This document shows, piece after piece, positions 19,929 through 28,351 of a stretch of DNA of 64,000 bases (positions are counted from its first letter, which is position 1; every line of letters starts with the position of its first letter). The notes beneath the pieces were generated by a model. The model did not search any database, was not told the origin of the DNA, and saw nothing but the letters and a program-made list of their open reading frames with translations. The stretch comes from Sulfurimonas sp. (GTDB lineage: Bacteria; Campylobacterota; Campylobacteria; Campylobacterales; Sulfurimonadaceae), in contig JADGEZ010000006.1 in assembly GCA_016744115.1 (NCBI GenBank), positions 1 through 64,000 on the forward strand, read 5' to 3'. The position numbers and the translations under genes were made by a program.

Positions 19929-21442
19929 TGATGAAGACAATATTTTTAAGTATCATCCTTTTTACAGAGATATTAGCATCAACCTTGCATCTCGCTACAT
20001 CAGCAAATCCCTCAAGGTTAAACCCTATCTTAGCAACTGATTCATCTTCCTCAGTTATTGCAGGGTTTATATTTAATGGACTTGTAAAATACGATAAAGA
20101 CTCTTCAACTATCATAGGCGATTTAGCAAGTTCATTTTATTATGAAAATAATACAACTCTAATTTTTGAGTTAAATAAAAAAGTATTATGGCATGATGGC
20201 GAAGCTTTTAGTGCAAAGGATGTTGTTTTCACATACAAAACTCTCATCTCAGATAAAATATCTTCCCCCTATAGTGCTAACTTTAGATTTGTAAAAGATG
20301 TAGAGATTATTAACAATCACAAGATAAGAGTGACATATACAAAACCATATTTTAAAGCCTTAGAAACATGGATGATGGGGATAATCCCTCAACATCTCTT
20401 AAAAGATACAAAGAACCTAATGAGTGCAAAGTTTAACACAAAACCTATAGGAACAGGAGCGTATAAACTTCATACTTTAGAGCATTCAAAAAATATTGTT
20501 TTATCCGCTAATGAAGAATACTTTTTAACAAAACCAAAAATAGATAAGATTTCTTTTCATGTCATCGCTGATCCAATGACAAGATTTTTAATGTTAAAAG
20601 CATCTTCTTTAGATGTAGGAGCTATAGAGCCCATACAGTATGAGAGGCAACTAAACGATTCGTTTTTTGAAAACTTCAACATATACGAAGAGATAAGTCA
20701 TTCATACACATACCTAGGCTTTAATCTTAGACGAGAGAAGTTTCAAAATCCTAAAGTAAGACAAGCCTTGTCTTTAGCTATTGATAGAGATGAACTTGTT
20801 AAAATTTTATTTTTTAAACATGCAAAAGTTTGTACTGGTCCTTTTTTACCAGCTACAGCAGCCTTTAATACAGATGTAAAAGCACCCACTCGTGACATAA
20901 AAAAAGCGAAAAGACTTTTAAATGAAGCTGGGTATGATGCTAACAATCCCTTTGAATTTGAGATTGTCACTTCAAACTCAAGCAGTATTAGACCTTATGC
21001 TGCTCAAATATTGCAACACCAGTTAAAGCAGATTGGAGTTATTGTTAAGCTTAGGGTGATGGAGTGGCAAGCATTTTTAAACATGGTTGTATTTCCCCAT
21101 AAATTTGATGCTGTACTTTTAGGATGGGGTTTATCATCCACTCCTGACCCTTACCTATTTTGGCATACAGATTCTGATAAAAAAGGTGGCTTTAATTTAG
21201 TGGGCTATAATAATCCTAAAATTGATAAGATGATTGATGCTTCTCAAAGTATGATAGATAGAGATAAACTAGCTCTTATATGGAAAGATATGTTTAAAAT
21301 AATAGTAGAAGATAACCCCTATCTTTTTTTATACATTCCAAATTCTATTACCGCCGTAGATAAAAATATTAAAAATATACAACCAAGTTTAAGTGGTATT
21401 TGGCACAATCAAATTTTATGGGAGAAAGATATTCACAAGTAG
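19928..21442 (+). CDS. Peptide ABC transporter substrate-binding protein (SBP family 5)
   Basis: LHLATSANPSRLNPILATDSSS, KVLWHDGEAFSAKDVVFTYKT, VRQALSLAIDRDELV. The 3' end contains the att repeat. Confidence 0.85.
   Translation: MMKTIFLSIILFTEILASTLHLATSANPSRLNPILATDSSSSVIAGFIFNGLVKYDKDSSTIIGDLASSFYYENNTTLIFELNKKVLWHDGEAFSAKDVVFTYKTLISDKISSPYSANFRFVKDVEIINNHKIRVTYTKPYFKALETWMMGIIPQHLLKDTKNLMSAKFNTKPIGTGAYKLHTLEHSKNIVLSANEEYFLTKPKIDKISFHVIADPMTRFLMLKASSLDVGAIEPIQYERQLNDSFFENFNIYEEISHSYTYLGFNLRREKFQNPKVRQALSLAIDRDELVKILFFKHAKVCTGPFLPATAAFNTDVKAPTRDIKKAKRLLNEAGYDANNPFEFEIVTSNSSSIRPYAAQILQHQLKQIGVIVKLRVMEWQAFLNMVVFPHKFDAVLLGWGLSSTPDPYLFWHTDSDKKGGFNLVGYNNPKIDKMIDASQSMIDRDKLALIWKDMFKIIVEDNPYLFLYIPNSITAVDKNIKNIQPSLSGIWHNQILWEKDIHK
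21403..21419 (+). repeat. Left attachment-site repeat
   Basis: GCACAATCAAATTTTAT, identical to 29435-29451. Confidence 0.8.
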
Positions 21443-21532
21443 TCACAACTCCCTATACAAGCCCCTTAACAGCGATACTTTAAGAATAGATTAAACTACA
21501 AATAGCTACAATAACGCATAAAATGTTACAAA

Positions 21533-21576
21533 AAAGTACACCTTAAAGTACACCTTTTTGTTTTCAAAAGTACACC
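21533..21576 (+). promoter_or_regulatory. Putative integrase arm-type sites (left)
   Basis: AAAGTACACC at 21533, 21545 and 21567. Confidence 0.55.
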
Positions 21577-21597
21577 CTAGCAATTTAAAGGATTTTA

Positions 21598-22800
21598 ATG
21601 AGTGAATACATAAGCATAAATATACAAAATAAGGACTGCAAAGGGATGTTTCTTTTTGCTAAAAGTGAGAGTAAAGAAATACTAAATGTTAGTGAGGCAA
21701 ATAAACTTATAGGTAAAGTATTTAAAATTCAGTTAAGAACTAGAGTAGATGGAGTGAGAGGAAAAAAAACATTTTCTTTTGAAAAGCATAAAACTACTTT
21801 TTTAAAAGCTATTGAGTTTGTGGCAAGTAAAAGAACTGGAGCGAGACAAAAACTAAAAGAGGAGGGAACACTTAGAAAAAAGGTAATTAAAAAAGTGATA
21901 GACGCAAAGAGATTATTTGTAGATGAGATAGACCCATTCTTAGACACCAAGTCAATCGTAGTGAGAGACAATACTATAAGTGTTTATAAAACCGCCCTAA
22001 AAACTCACGCTAAACCATTGCATAAGATATTTATAGAAGATATTCAAATCAAAGATATACAAGATATTGTATCTAAGCTATCAAAGAGTAAAGCCCCTGC
22101 AACAGTCCAACTCTTTGAGCGTTCATTAAGAGTATTTTTAAAAGAGTTAAAAGTACCTATCGCCTCAGCGTGGAATGAACTCAAACTACCAATAGTAGAT
22201 AATGTTAAAAAATATACACTCAAACTTGAAGATACAAAAAGGATAATTTCTTGCATGAGAAACTACAGCGGTACTACAGTAGATGGAGAAACCTTTTATG
22301 TATTTGAAGAGGTTAGAAATATGTTCACATTCTTACTTACAGGTCGCAGAGTAAATGAAGTGATAGGATTAAAATACAGTGATATAGATTTAGAGAACAA
22401 AACTTTTACAATACCACCTGCAAGAGCTAAGGGCAAGGTAGAGTTAAAATTTAACATTGATGATAATCTATTACAAGCCATTCAAAGCCAAGCACGGATA
22501 AATAACATAGACCTAAGCAAAGAACTACAAGACAAAATCTTATTTGACTACTGCCGAGAAACACCACGCTATCACTTCCAAAAACTCTTAGTATCTATGG
22601 GCTTACCAAAGTTAAGGCTACACGACATAAGGCACATGTTAGCAAGTACACTTATACAAAATGAGGTAGCTATAGCAGATGTATCAGTAATGCTAGGACA
22701 TTCAAGTATAAAGACAACCGAAAAGAGATATGCGAACAAATCGCCAGACCAAGCAAGTCGAGCTACTAATGCTTTGAACAATATTATAGGGGGTGTGTGA
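21598..22800 (+). CDS. Tyrosine recombinase/integrase
   Basis: LLTGRRVNEVIGLKYSDID, LRLHDIRHMLASTLIQN, MLGHSSIKTTEKRYANKS. Confidence 0.92.
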   Translation: MSEYISINIQNKDCKGMFLFAKSESKEILNVSEANKLIGKVFKIQLRTRVDGVRGKKTFSFEKHKTTFLKAIEFVASKRTGARQKLKEEGTLRKKVIKKVIDAKRLFVDEIDPFLDTKSIVVRDNTISVYKTALKTHAKPLHKIFIEDIQIKDIQDIVSKLSKSKAPATVQLFERSLRVFLKELKVPIASAWNELKLPIVDNVKKYTLKLEDTKRIISCMRNYSGTTVDGETFYVFEEVRNMFTFLLTGRRVNEVIGLKYSDIDLENKTFTIPPARAKGKVELKFNIDDNLLQAIQSQARINNIDLSKELQDKILFDYCRETPRYHFQKLLVSMGLPKLRLHDIRHMLASTLIQNEVAIADVSVMLGHSSIKTTEKRYANKSPDQASRATNALNNIIGGV

Positions 22801-23357
22801 TGAATACTAATAAAAAATTAAGTGTAGGTGAAAATCCAAAGGAGCTTTTAGAAGTAATAAAACAAATACACGGTATAGATTTAATTCGAGATTTTATTAA
22901 AAGTAGTAATAAACTAGCAAGAAGAAAGAATAAAAGTGTTAATAGTTATGTAAAGATTGCTATATATGTGTATGAGTTAGTACATCATGAGGGTTATTGT
23001 AAAACTAGGGCAATTGAAAAGGTGGCTGATATATATAGTCTTAAAGATAATACAGTTAGAAACCATTGTGCATAATTTGATAAAGAGGCTAAAGAATATG
23101 ATTTTTATTCTTTTGGTGTGTTCATTGATTTTTTACAACAAGGAGCTATTTCTCAGGGGTATCAAAATAATTCTACATATGAAATAATAAGACTTGCTTC
23201 AAGTCACAATGATATAAGTGAAAAAATAGGAAATACTTACTACTATAAATATAAGAATTTAACAGCTAATAAAAAAAAGAAAATGACTACTAGTAATATA
23301 TATAAATTTGTAAATCCATTAACTGAACAACAATATACTAAAGATGAACCATTTTGA
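22797..23357 (+). pseudogene. Hypothetical element protein interrupted by one in-frame TAA (ORFs 22797-23075 and 23118-23357)
   Basis: Both ORFs are in the same frame; a single TAA at 23073-23075 separates ...VRNHCA from FDKEAKEYDFYSFGVFIDFLQQ.... Confidence 0.55.
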
Positions 23358-23513
23358 TACTAAAGTTATACTAAATACATACTAATAATGTACTACTAAA
23401 CTATCAAGCCGATACCAATGCAATACCACTAGAAAAGCCCTATTTCGTGGTATTTACTTAGTGTTAAAAATATGCAATAATTCCCTATAAATAACAATAT
23501 AGGAGCTTATCAC

Positions 23514-23723
23514 ATGATAACAAACTACGACAACTTAATCCCCCAAGGTGTACTCTTCAATCTTAGACAAATAGAAGATATGAACTTAATTAAAATGGAT
23601 ATGGCTAAAAAGCTTATCTCTAATAATGCACTAGAAACAGTACGCATAGGTACAAAACTTCATATCTCAAGAACCGAGCTGATAAGATACCTCAACGATA
23701 ACACAAGCCAAATATCAGCATAA
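23514..23723 (+). CDS. AlpA/excisionase-like helix-turn-helix protein
   Basis: 69 aa; MDMAKKLISNNALETVRIGTKLHISRTELIRYL resembles an HTH_17/excisionase fold. Confidence 0.55.
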   Translation: MITNYDNLIPQGVLFNLRQIEDMNLIKMDMAKKLISNNALETVRIGTKLHISRTELIRYLNDNTSQISA

Positions 23724-23848
23724 GGCGGTGGCAACAGCTACCGCTTAGACTTCATACAAAACTAACTTATGAAGTCTTAGGGCTAGCTTCCCATACCCAT
23801 TTAGAGGGTAGATACAAATATTTGTAAATTTATTACAAAGTAAGAATA

Positions 23849-24628
23849 ATGCAAAATTTTAAAATAGACACCATCAACGGAAAAGATGTAGTTATAGATA
23901 TTACAAAACTGATTAGTGATGAGGTGCTTTATATAAATGCTACTAAGATAGCTAAACAATTTGGAAAAGATAAATATAATTTAAGAGATTATTTTAAGTC
24001 TACTGCTTTTTTAGAGTATGAAAATGCTATTTCTAAAGTGAGAAAAAACCACCACTTTAAAACAGAAGAAAAAGGCTTAAGATATTCTATAAAAGGAAAA
24101 TACGGAGGTACTTATCTTCATAGTGATTTAGTCATAGTATTTTTAAGATGGTTAAATGTAGATTTTGCCGTTCAATGCGATATGTACATCAAGAACACCA
24201 TCCAAGAGATACACAATGATAAAATAATTTCTAATGCAACAGCTCAAGCAAACAAAGAAAATACAGACTGGATACAAGCAAGAGAAAAAGCAACAGATAC
24301 ACGCAATAAGCTTACCGATGTGATTAAAGAGTTTTGCCAATACGCCCAACAACAAAGAGGCTCATTTTATAAAGATGGTAAATGCCCCTACTATGCAAAA
24401 CTTACAAGCCTGGTATATAAAGCCTTGAAAATTAAGAAGCCTAAAGGTACAAAGACTATAAGAGATGTATTTAATGGTGCGGTGGTTCAAAAGATAGAGA
24501 ACCTAGAAGAGATGCTAATAGAACTTTTAAAAAGCTACATACAGCAAGAAACAGAATATCACGAAGCTTTTAAAATCACTCAAGAGATAATCAAGTACGA
24601 AGTAAGCCTATTGGATGAGGTAGCTTAA
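23849..24628 (+). CDS. KilA-N domain protein
   Basis: YINATKIAKQFGKDKYNLRDYFKS...GGTYLHSDLVIVFLRWLNVDFAVQCDMYI. Confidence 0.85.
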   Translation: MQNFKIDTINGKDVVIDITKLISDEVLYINATKIAKQFGKDKYNLRDYFKSTAFLEYENAISKVRKNHHFKTEEKGLRYSIKGKYGGTYLHSDLVIVFLRWLNVDFAVQCDMYIKNTIQEIHNDKIISNATAQANKENTDWIQAREKATDTRNKLTDVIKEFCQYAQQQRGSFYKDGKCPYYAKLTSLVYKALKIKKPKGTKTIRDVFNGAVVQKIENLEEMLIELLKSYIQQETEYHEAFKITQEIIKYEVSLLDEVA

Positions 24629-24952
24629 ATGAAAAAGCCTAATTATGTATCACACTATCTAGTGCTTAGTGATTTACTAGCAAACATTGATGTGAGAAAA
24701 CATAGCGATATTGTGTTCTATCTTACTTCACGAATAGAAAATATAAAAAGTGATTTAGTAAAAAGCGGTATTGAGTTTATCGAAGATGTTTCAAGGGAAA
24801 GTAGATACTCTCACTACAAGCCTTATATCTTACAGCCTACAACTGATAACCTCAACAAAGCAAAAGAATTGCTTAAAAAATATACAACTGATGAGGTGCT
24901 ATCTTTTTTAGAAGATAAGCCTTACTCAGATGAAAGTAAAAGGGGTTATTGA
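24629..24952 (+). CDS. Hypothetical element protein
   Basis: 107-aa ORF tightly packed between neighbours. Confidence 0.55.
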   Translation: MKKPNYVSHYLVLSDLLANIDVRKHSDIVFYLTSRIENIKSDLVKSGIEFIEDVSRESRYSHYKPYILQPTTDNLNKAKELLKKYTTDEVLSFLEDKPYSDESKRGY

Positions 24953-25604
24953 TTCCCTAAACTTTAGTAGCGGTAACTTAGAAGCGTTATTTAAAAATGA
25001 AGAAAATTATAGCATAGAAGCAGTTAAAAGTATAGGGGTATTTGAACCTAAGCTATGGAAAGAAATCTTTAACAAACCATTAACAAAAAACATAGTAGAA
25101 GCTAAAATACTCCACACTACAACAGGTTTAACCTTGCCTATCAAACGCTTTTCAGTAAGCCAAACGAAACAGACGATAGAGTTTGCAGGGCTTCACGGTT
25201 ACAATGATAAATCTAAACACCTAAGTGAGCTACTTAAAGAGATATGGGAACATATACAAGACGAAAGAATAACTAGGTTAGATGTAGCGATAGACTTTAA
25301 AGGAATGATACCTCTAAGGGTTATTAAAAAGCTTTGTAAGGATAGAGAACCTTTTAGGTTTTGGAATACAACATACTACAAAACTAAAAAAGAAAAAAGA
25401 ACAAATACTCGTTTGAATATTAAGACTTACAATAAGAGTAGAAGAATTAATAATTTAACAGAGGAGGTAGAAAGATTAGAGTTTAGTTTTACAAGTCAAT
25501 ATTTACAGAATATTACTATTAAAAACTTAGATAAAGCGTTTCAAAAAATGGAGAAAACTATCAAGCGAATTAGTGACTTAGATGTAGAAATATTGTACCT
25601 CTAA
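24930..25604 (+). CDS. Rep_trans-like replication initiator
   Basis: RITRLDVAIDF, RLNIKTYNKSR and EVERLEFSF in the order seen in rolling-circle Rep_trans/RstA-like proteins (from memory). Confidence 0.5.
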   Translation: MKVKGVIDSLNFSSGNLEALFKNEENYSIEAVKSIGVFEPKLWKEIFNKPLTKNIVEAKILHTTTGLTLPIKRFSVSQTKQTIEFAGLHGYNDKSKHLSELLKEIWEHIQDERITRLDVAIDFKGMIPLRVIKKLCKDREPFRFWNTTYYKTKKEKRTNTRLNIKTYNKSRRINNLTEEVERLEFSFTSQYLQNITIKNLDKAFQKMEKTIKRISDLDVEILYL

Positions 25605-25783
25605 GTTATTAACCGTACTTTTTCATCCAAAACCCCAACAAAGCCCAAAATATAGGGCTTAAAGAGGGGTGAAAAAGTGAACGCTAAAAACAGCCCTAAA
25701 ATGAGCTTACAAAAGATAAGATAAACAAATATAATGAGTAAGAAAAAATCAATTAAAAACACAAAAGAATAAGTGAGGAATAA

Positions 25784-26056
25784 ATGAATAAAAATAGACT
25801 TAAAAAGCTAGAGGATTTATCAGGTGCAGAGGAAACAGAACCAACAAAGACTATTACATTTTCTTGTGACGATACAGATGGAATTTGGAGCAGAGAGGAT
25901 AATAGTATTATTACAGAAGAAGAAGTAGCAGTTTATACAACTGATGATACATATTTCGTAATACTAATAACCTGGACAAGTAATATTAAACTTACTGATG
26001 AGGTATCTCGTAGTCTTGAAGTAGCAGAGAAAAAGTATCTTAATAAAAAAGGATGA
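25784..26056 (+). CDS. Hypothetical element protein
   Basis: 90-aa ORF; stop overlaps the next gene. Confidence 0.55.
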   Translation: MNKNRLKKLEDLSGAEETEPTKTITFSCDDTDGIWSREDNSIITEEEVAVYTTDDTYFVILITWTSNIKLTDEVSRSLEVAEKKYLNKKG

Positions 26057-26514
26057 ATATGGCACGAACAACAATAACAGATAAGATAATCACTCAATGC
26101 AAAGATTTATCCTCACAAGGCTTTAGTAACATTATGATTAGTAAATCTTTGAACATTGCAATAGCAACATTATCAAAGAATAGGAAATTAGTACAATCTA
26201 TTCAAGAGGGTAAGCAAGATTTAGCAACAAGAGTAACAAAAAGTATCTTAGATAGCCTAGACGAAAGCCAAGATAGGTTATTTATTGCTAAAAGATTAAA
26301 CCTCTTTAACCCTCAGATTAATATCAAAAAACCATCCAATGCAAAAGAAGCACTTAACAATTTATCAACAGCCATTAAGCAATATGCAGATGGAGAGATT
26401 AACGAGAGCCAACTAAGGACTATCGAGGCGGTTACAAATAGTTATGTTAAAGCTTATGAAGCTACAGAACTAGAGGAGCGAATACAAGCACTAGAAAAGT
26501 TAAAAGAAACCTAA
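26053..26514 (+). CDS. HTH protein resembling phage terminase small subunit
   Basis: N-terminal HTH (GFSNIMISKSLNIAIATLSKN) followed by a helical region; 153 aa. Confidence 0.4.
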   Translation: MNMARTTITDKIITQCKDLSSQGFSNIMISKSLNIAIATLSKNRKLVQSIQEGKQDLATRVTKSILDSLDESQDRLFIAKRLNLFNPQINIKKPSNAKEALNNLSTAIKQYADGEINESQLRTIEAVTNSYVKAYEATELEERIQALEKLKET

Positions 26515-26551
26515 GAGGTGGCTATCACTCAAAAATGAGTAATGAGAAAAA

Positions 26552-26572
26552 GAGGGGGTAACGAATCCCCTC
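26552..26572 (-). terminator. Second terminator-like hairpin of unit A
   Basis: Minus strand GAGGGG-N8/9-CCCCTC followed by TTTTTCTC; equivalents at 26865-26885 and 27166-27185. Confidence 0.55.
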
Positions 26573-26696
26573 AAAAAGCTAATACAGTTCTACAAGGTAG
26601 CCGAGTATTAACAACAAGTTAATTGTTTTTAGAAACAAAAAAGTTTCCTTTATTGCAATCTAACCCCATAACCCACCATCTACAAAAGTATAGACC

Positions 26697-26781
26697 AAAA
26701 AAAAGCCCTCATACTAATTAAAGTACAAGGGCTTAATTGCAATAAAGAGGTAGTTATCCTCAAAACTATTAACTTGTTTCA
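26697..26781 (-). ncRNA. Putative small RNA, copy A
   Basis: Extended -10 TGATATACTT upstream on minus; hairpin GAGG-ATAACTA-CCTC; terminator AAGCCCTTGTAC...GTATGAGGGCTT + T8. Confidence 0.55.
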
Positions 26782-27008
26782 GTAGAAGTATATCAAAATA
26801 TCATTTAATAGTCTAACGTGTACCGATGTGATACAGCTTGTAAAGAGATTAGTAATGAGAATAAGAGGGGTTTATGAATCCCCTCAAAAAGCTAATACAG
26901 TTCTACAAGGTAGCCGAGTATTAGCAACAATAAGAAAACTCGATACAAGAAGTAACCCCCTTATATTACACTCTAACCCCATAACCCACCATCTACAAAA
27001 GTATAGAC

Positions 27009-27091
27009 CAAAAAAAAAGCCCTCACATTAATTAAAATGCAAGGGCTTAAGCGTATGAGGTAATAAGCCTCCGAGTTTTCTTTTTGTACAA
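27009..27091 (-). ncRNA. Putative small RNA, copy B
   Basis: AGATATACTT -10-like box; hairpin GAGG-CTTATTA-CCTC; terminator AAGCCCTTGCAT...ATGTGAGGGCTT + T run. Confidence 0.55.
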
Positions 27092-27302
27092 GCAAAAGTA
27101 TATCTGAATATTATTTAATAGTCTAATCTAATACAGTTTGTAAGTAAAGATTAATAATGAGAAAAGAGGGGCGATTAACCCCCTCTCCTTACTAAAATAG
27201 CTTAGTTAAGTAACCAAGTATTAGCAATGTGATTATAACCTTTTCCAAGGTTTCAGCCTTTAAAATAGCACTCCCACCCAACACTACCCACTTTTACAAG
27301 CT

Positions 27303-27385
27303 AAAAAAAAAGCCCAACTACCCATAAAAAGTAGTTGAGCTTTGCAGTACTATAAGGTAATCAACCTTAGATTATAATCATCACG
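27303..27385 (-). ncRNA. Putative small RNA, copy C
   Basis: TGATATACTT box; hairpin AAGG-TTGATTA-CCTT; terminator AAGCTCAACTAC...GTAGTTGGGCTT + T9. Confidence 0.55.
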
Positions 27386-27422
27386 ATAAAAGTATATCAA
27401 AATATCGTTTAATAGTCCGAAA

Positions 27423-27586
27423 TTAACCCTCAAACTCTTTTTTAACCAATACAGCAATAATCTTACTCATTGTAATACCTCTTTTTCAGAAAGTATTTTA
27501 AGTCTCCTATGCGTTTCTTCGCTCACTCTCATATTTTTAACACTATTTAGTTTATTAATTCTTTTCAAAAAATCCCCTACTTGCAT
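27423..27586 (-). pseudogene. Ribbon-helix-helix protein gene with an apparent 1-nt frameshift
   Basis: MQVGDFLKRINKLNSVKNMRVSEETHRRLKILSEKE continues as ITMSKIIAVLVKKEFEG only after a frame change. Confidence 0.5.
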
Positions 27587-27795
27587 ATACCGCTATCTTT
27601 AAGCATACTTTTTAACTCTTTACAGTCTTTGTTTTCTATGTAGAGTTTAAGCCATGATGAGACCCAATACGGATAACCTCTATCATTTGTACCCCATCCA
27701 TTAACAGCATTATAAGAAGTATCAAGTATTTCAGCAAAAGATTTTTTAGTTAAGTTTGCCTTTTTTAATAATTCTTTAAATTTATCTCTATCCAT
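27577..27795 (-). CDS. Small HTH repressor-like protein
   Basis: 72 aa; LLKKANLTKKSFAEILDTSYNAVNGWG resembles an XRE-type HTH. Confidence 0.55.
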   Translation of the reverse strand: MDRDKFKELLKKANLTKKSFAEILDTSYNAVNGWGTNDRGYPYWVSSWLKLYIENKDCKELKSMLKDSGICK

Positions 27796-27821
27796 TTATA
27801 ACCTCTATTTTTATATTTAAC

Positions 27822-27931
27822 ATACAAAAGTATATCATATTATATAAAAAAGATACAAATGTATTTATATTAAGTTCTATTTAAAATACATTAGTATATA
27901 CTTCTTGCATATAAAAAGTACATAAGTACTT
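27822..27931. promoter_or_regulatory. Cluster of four putative operators (TAC-N4-GTA palindromes)
   Basis: ATACAAAAGTAT 27822-27833; ATACAAATGTAT 27853-27864; ATACATTAGTAT 27886-27897; AAGTACATAAGTACTT 27916-27931. Confidence 0.6.
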
Positions 27932-28237
27932 AATAGGACAAAAACAATGAACAACAAAACCCAACCAACATAAAAAGAAACCTCAAAAGAAGTATCTAAT
28001 CCATCTTATAAAAGCATAGCTACATAAGAAAGACGATAGCAAGGCTAGAAGCGATTAAAAACAAAAGAGGGGGAAACAATGGAGCAAGTAATAAAAACAG
28101 CAAAGAAACCACCTTAGGTATGTTTTTTGTGTATATCGTATGATTAACTGATGAACACCTACAGCCGAGGTAACTTAAACTCAAAGTTTACCCTTAGCTA
28201 GGTACAGAAGAACCAAACCCAAATAAAAGAGGACACT

Positions 28238-28351
28238 ATGAAGATAAAAGTATTTACAACAAGCAACAGCTACAAAATAGTCAATGTATCAAATGAAGAT
28301 GATATTAAAAAGATAGCAGATAAATTTAACAGATGGGAGTATGTACTATGA
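28238..28351 (+). CDS. Hypothetical small protein (37 aa)
   Basis: MKIKVFTTSNSYKIVNVSNEDDIKKIADKFNRWEYVL; upstream AGAGGA; ATGA overlap with the next gene. Confidence 0.5.
   Translation: MKIKVFTTSNSYKIVNVSNEDDIKKIADKFNRWEYVL

Larger units (their letters stand above)
26535..27420. repeat. Three tandem non-coding repeat units of ~300 bp
   Basis: Anchors recur in order: GAGGGG hairpin at 26552/26865/27166, GCCC hairpin at 26705/27019/27312, AGTATATC box at 26787/27097/27391. Confidence 0.85.

Noticed and set aside
26640-26700. G-quadruplex in the G-rich part of the repeat units
   Set aside because: G-runs are uneven (2-4 nt) and few; the evidence is too weak to claim.
26828-27031. 67-aa plus-strand ORF in the tandem units
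   Set aside because: It crosses hairpins and a terminator, has no conserved counterpart in the other units, and looks accidental.
26535-27420. CRISPR array
   Set aside because: Period is ~300 bp with diverged units, no short repeat-spacer alternation and no cas genes.
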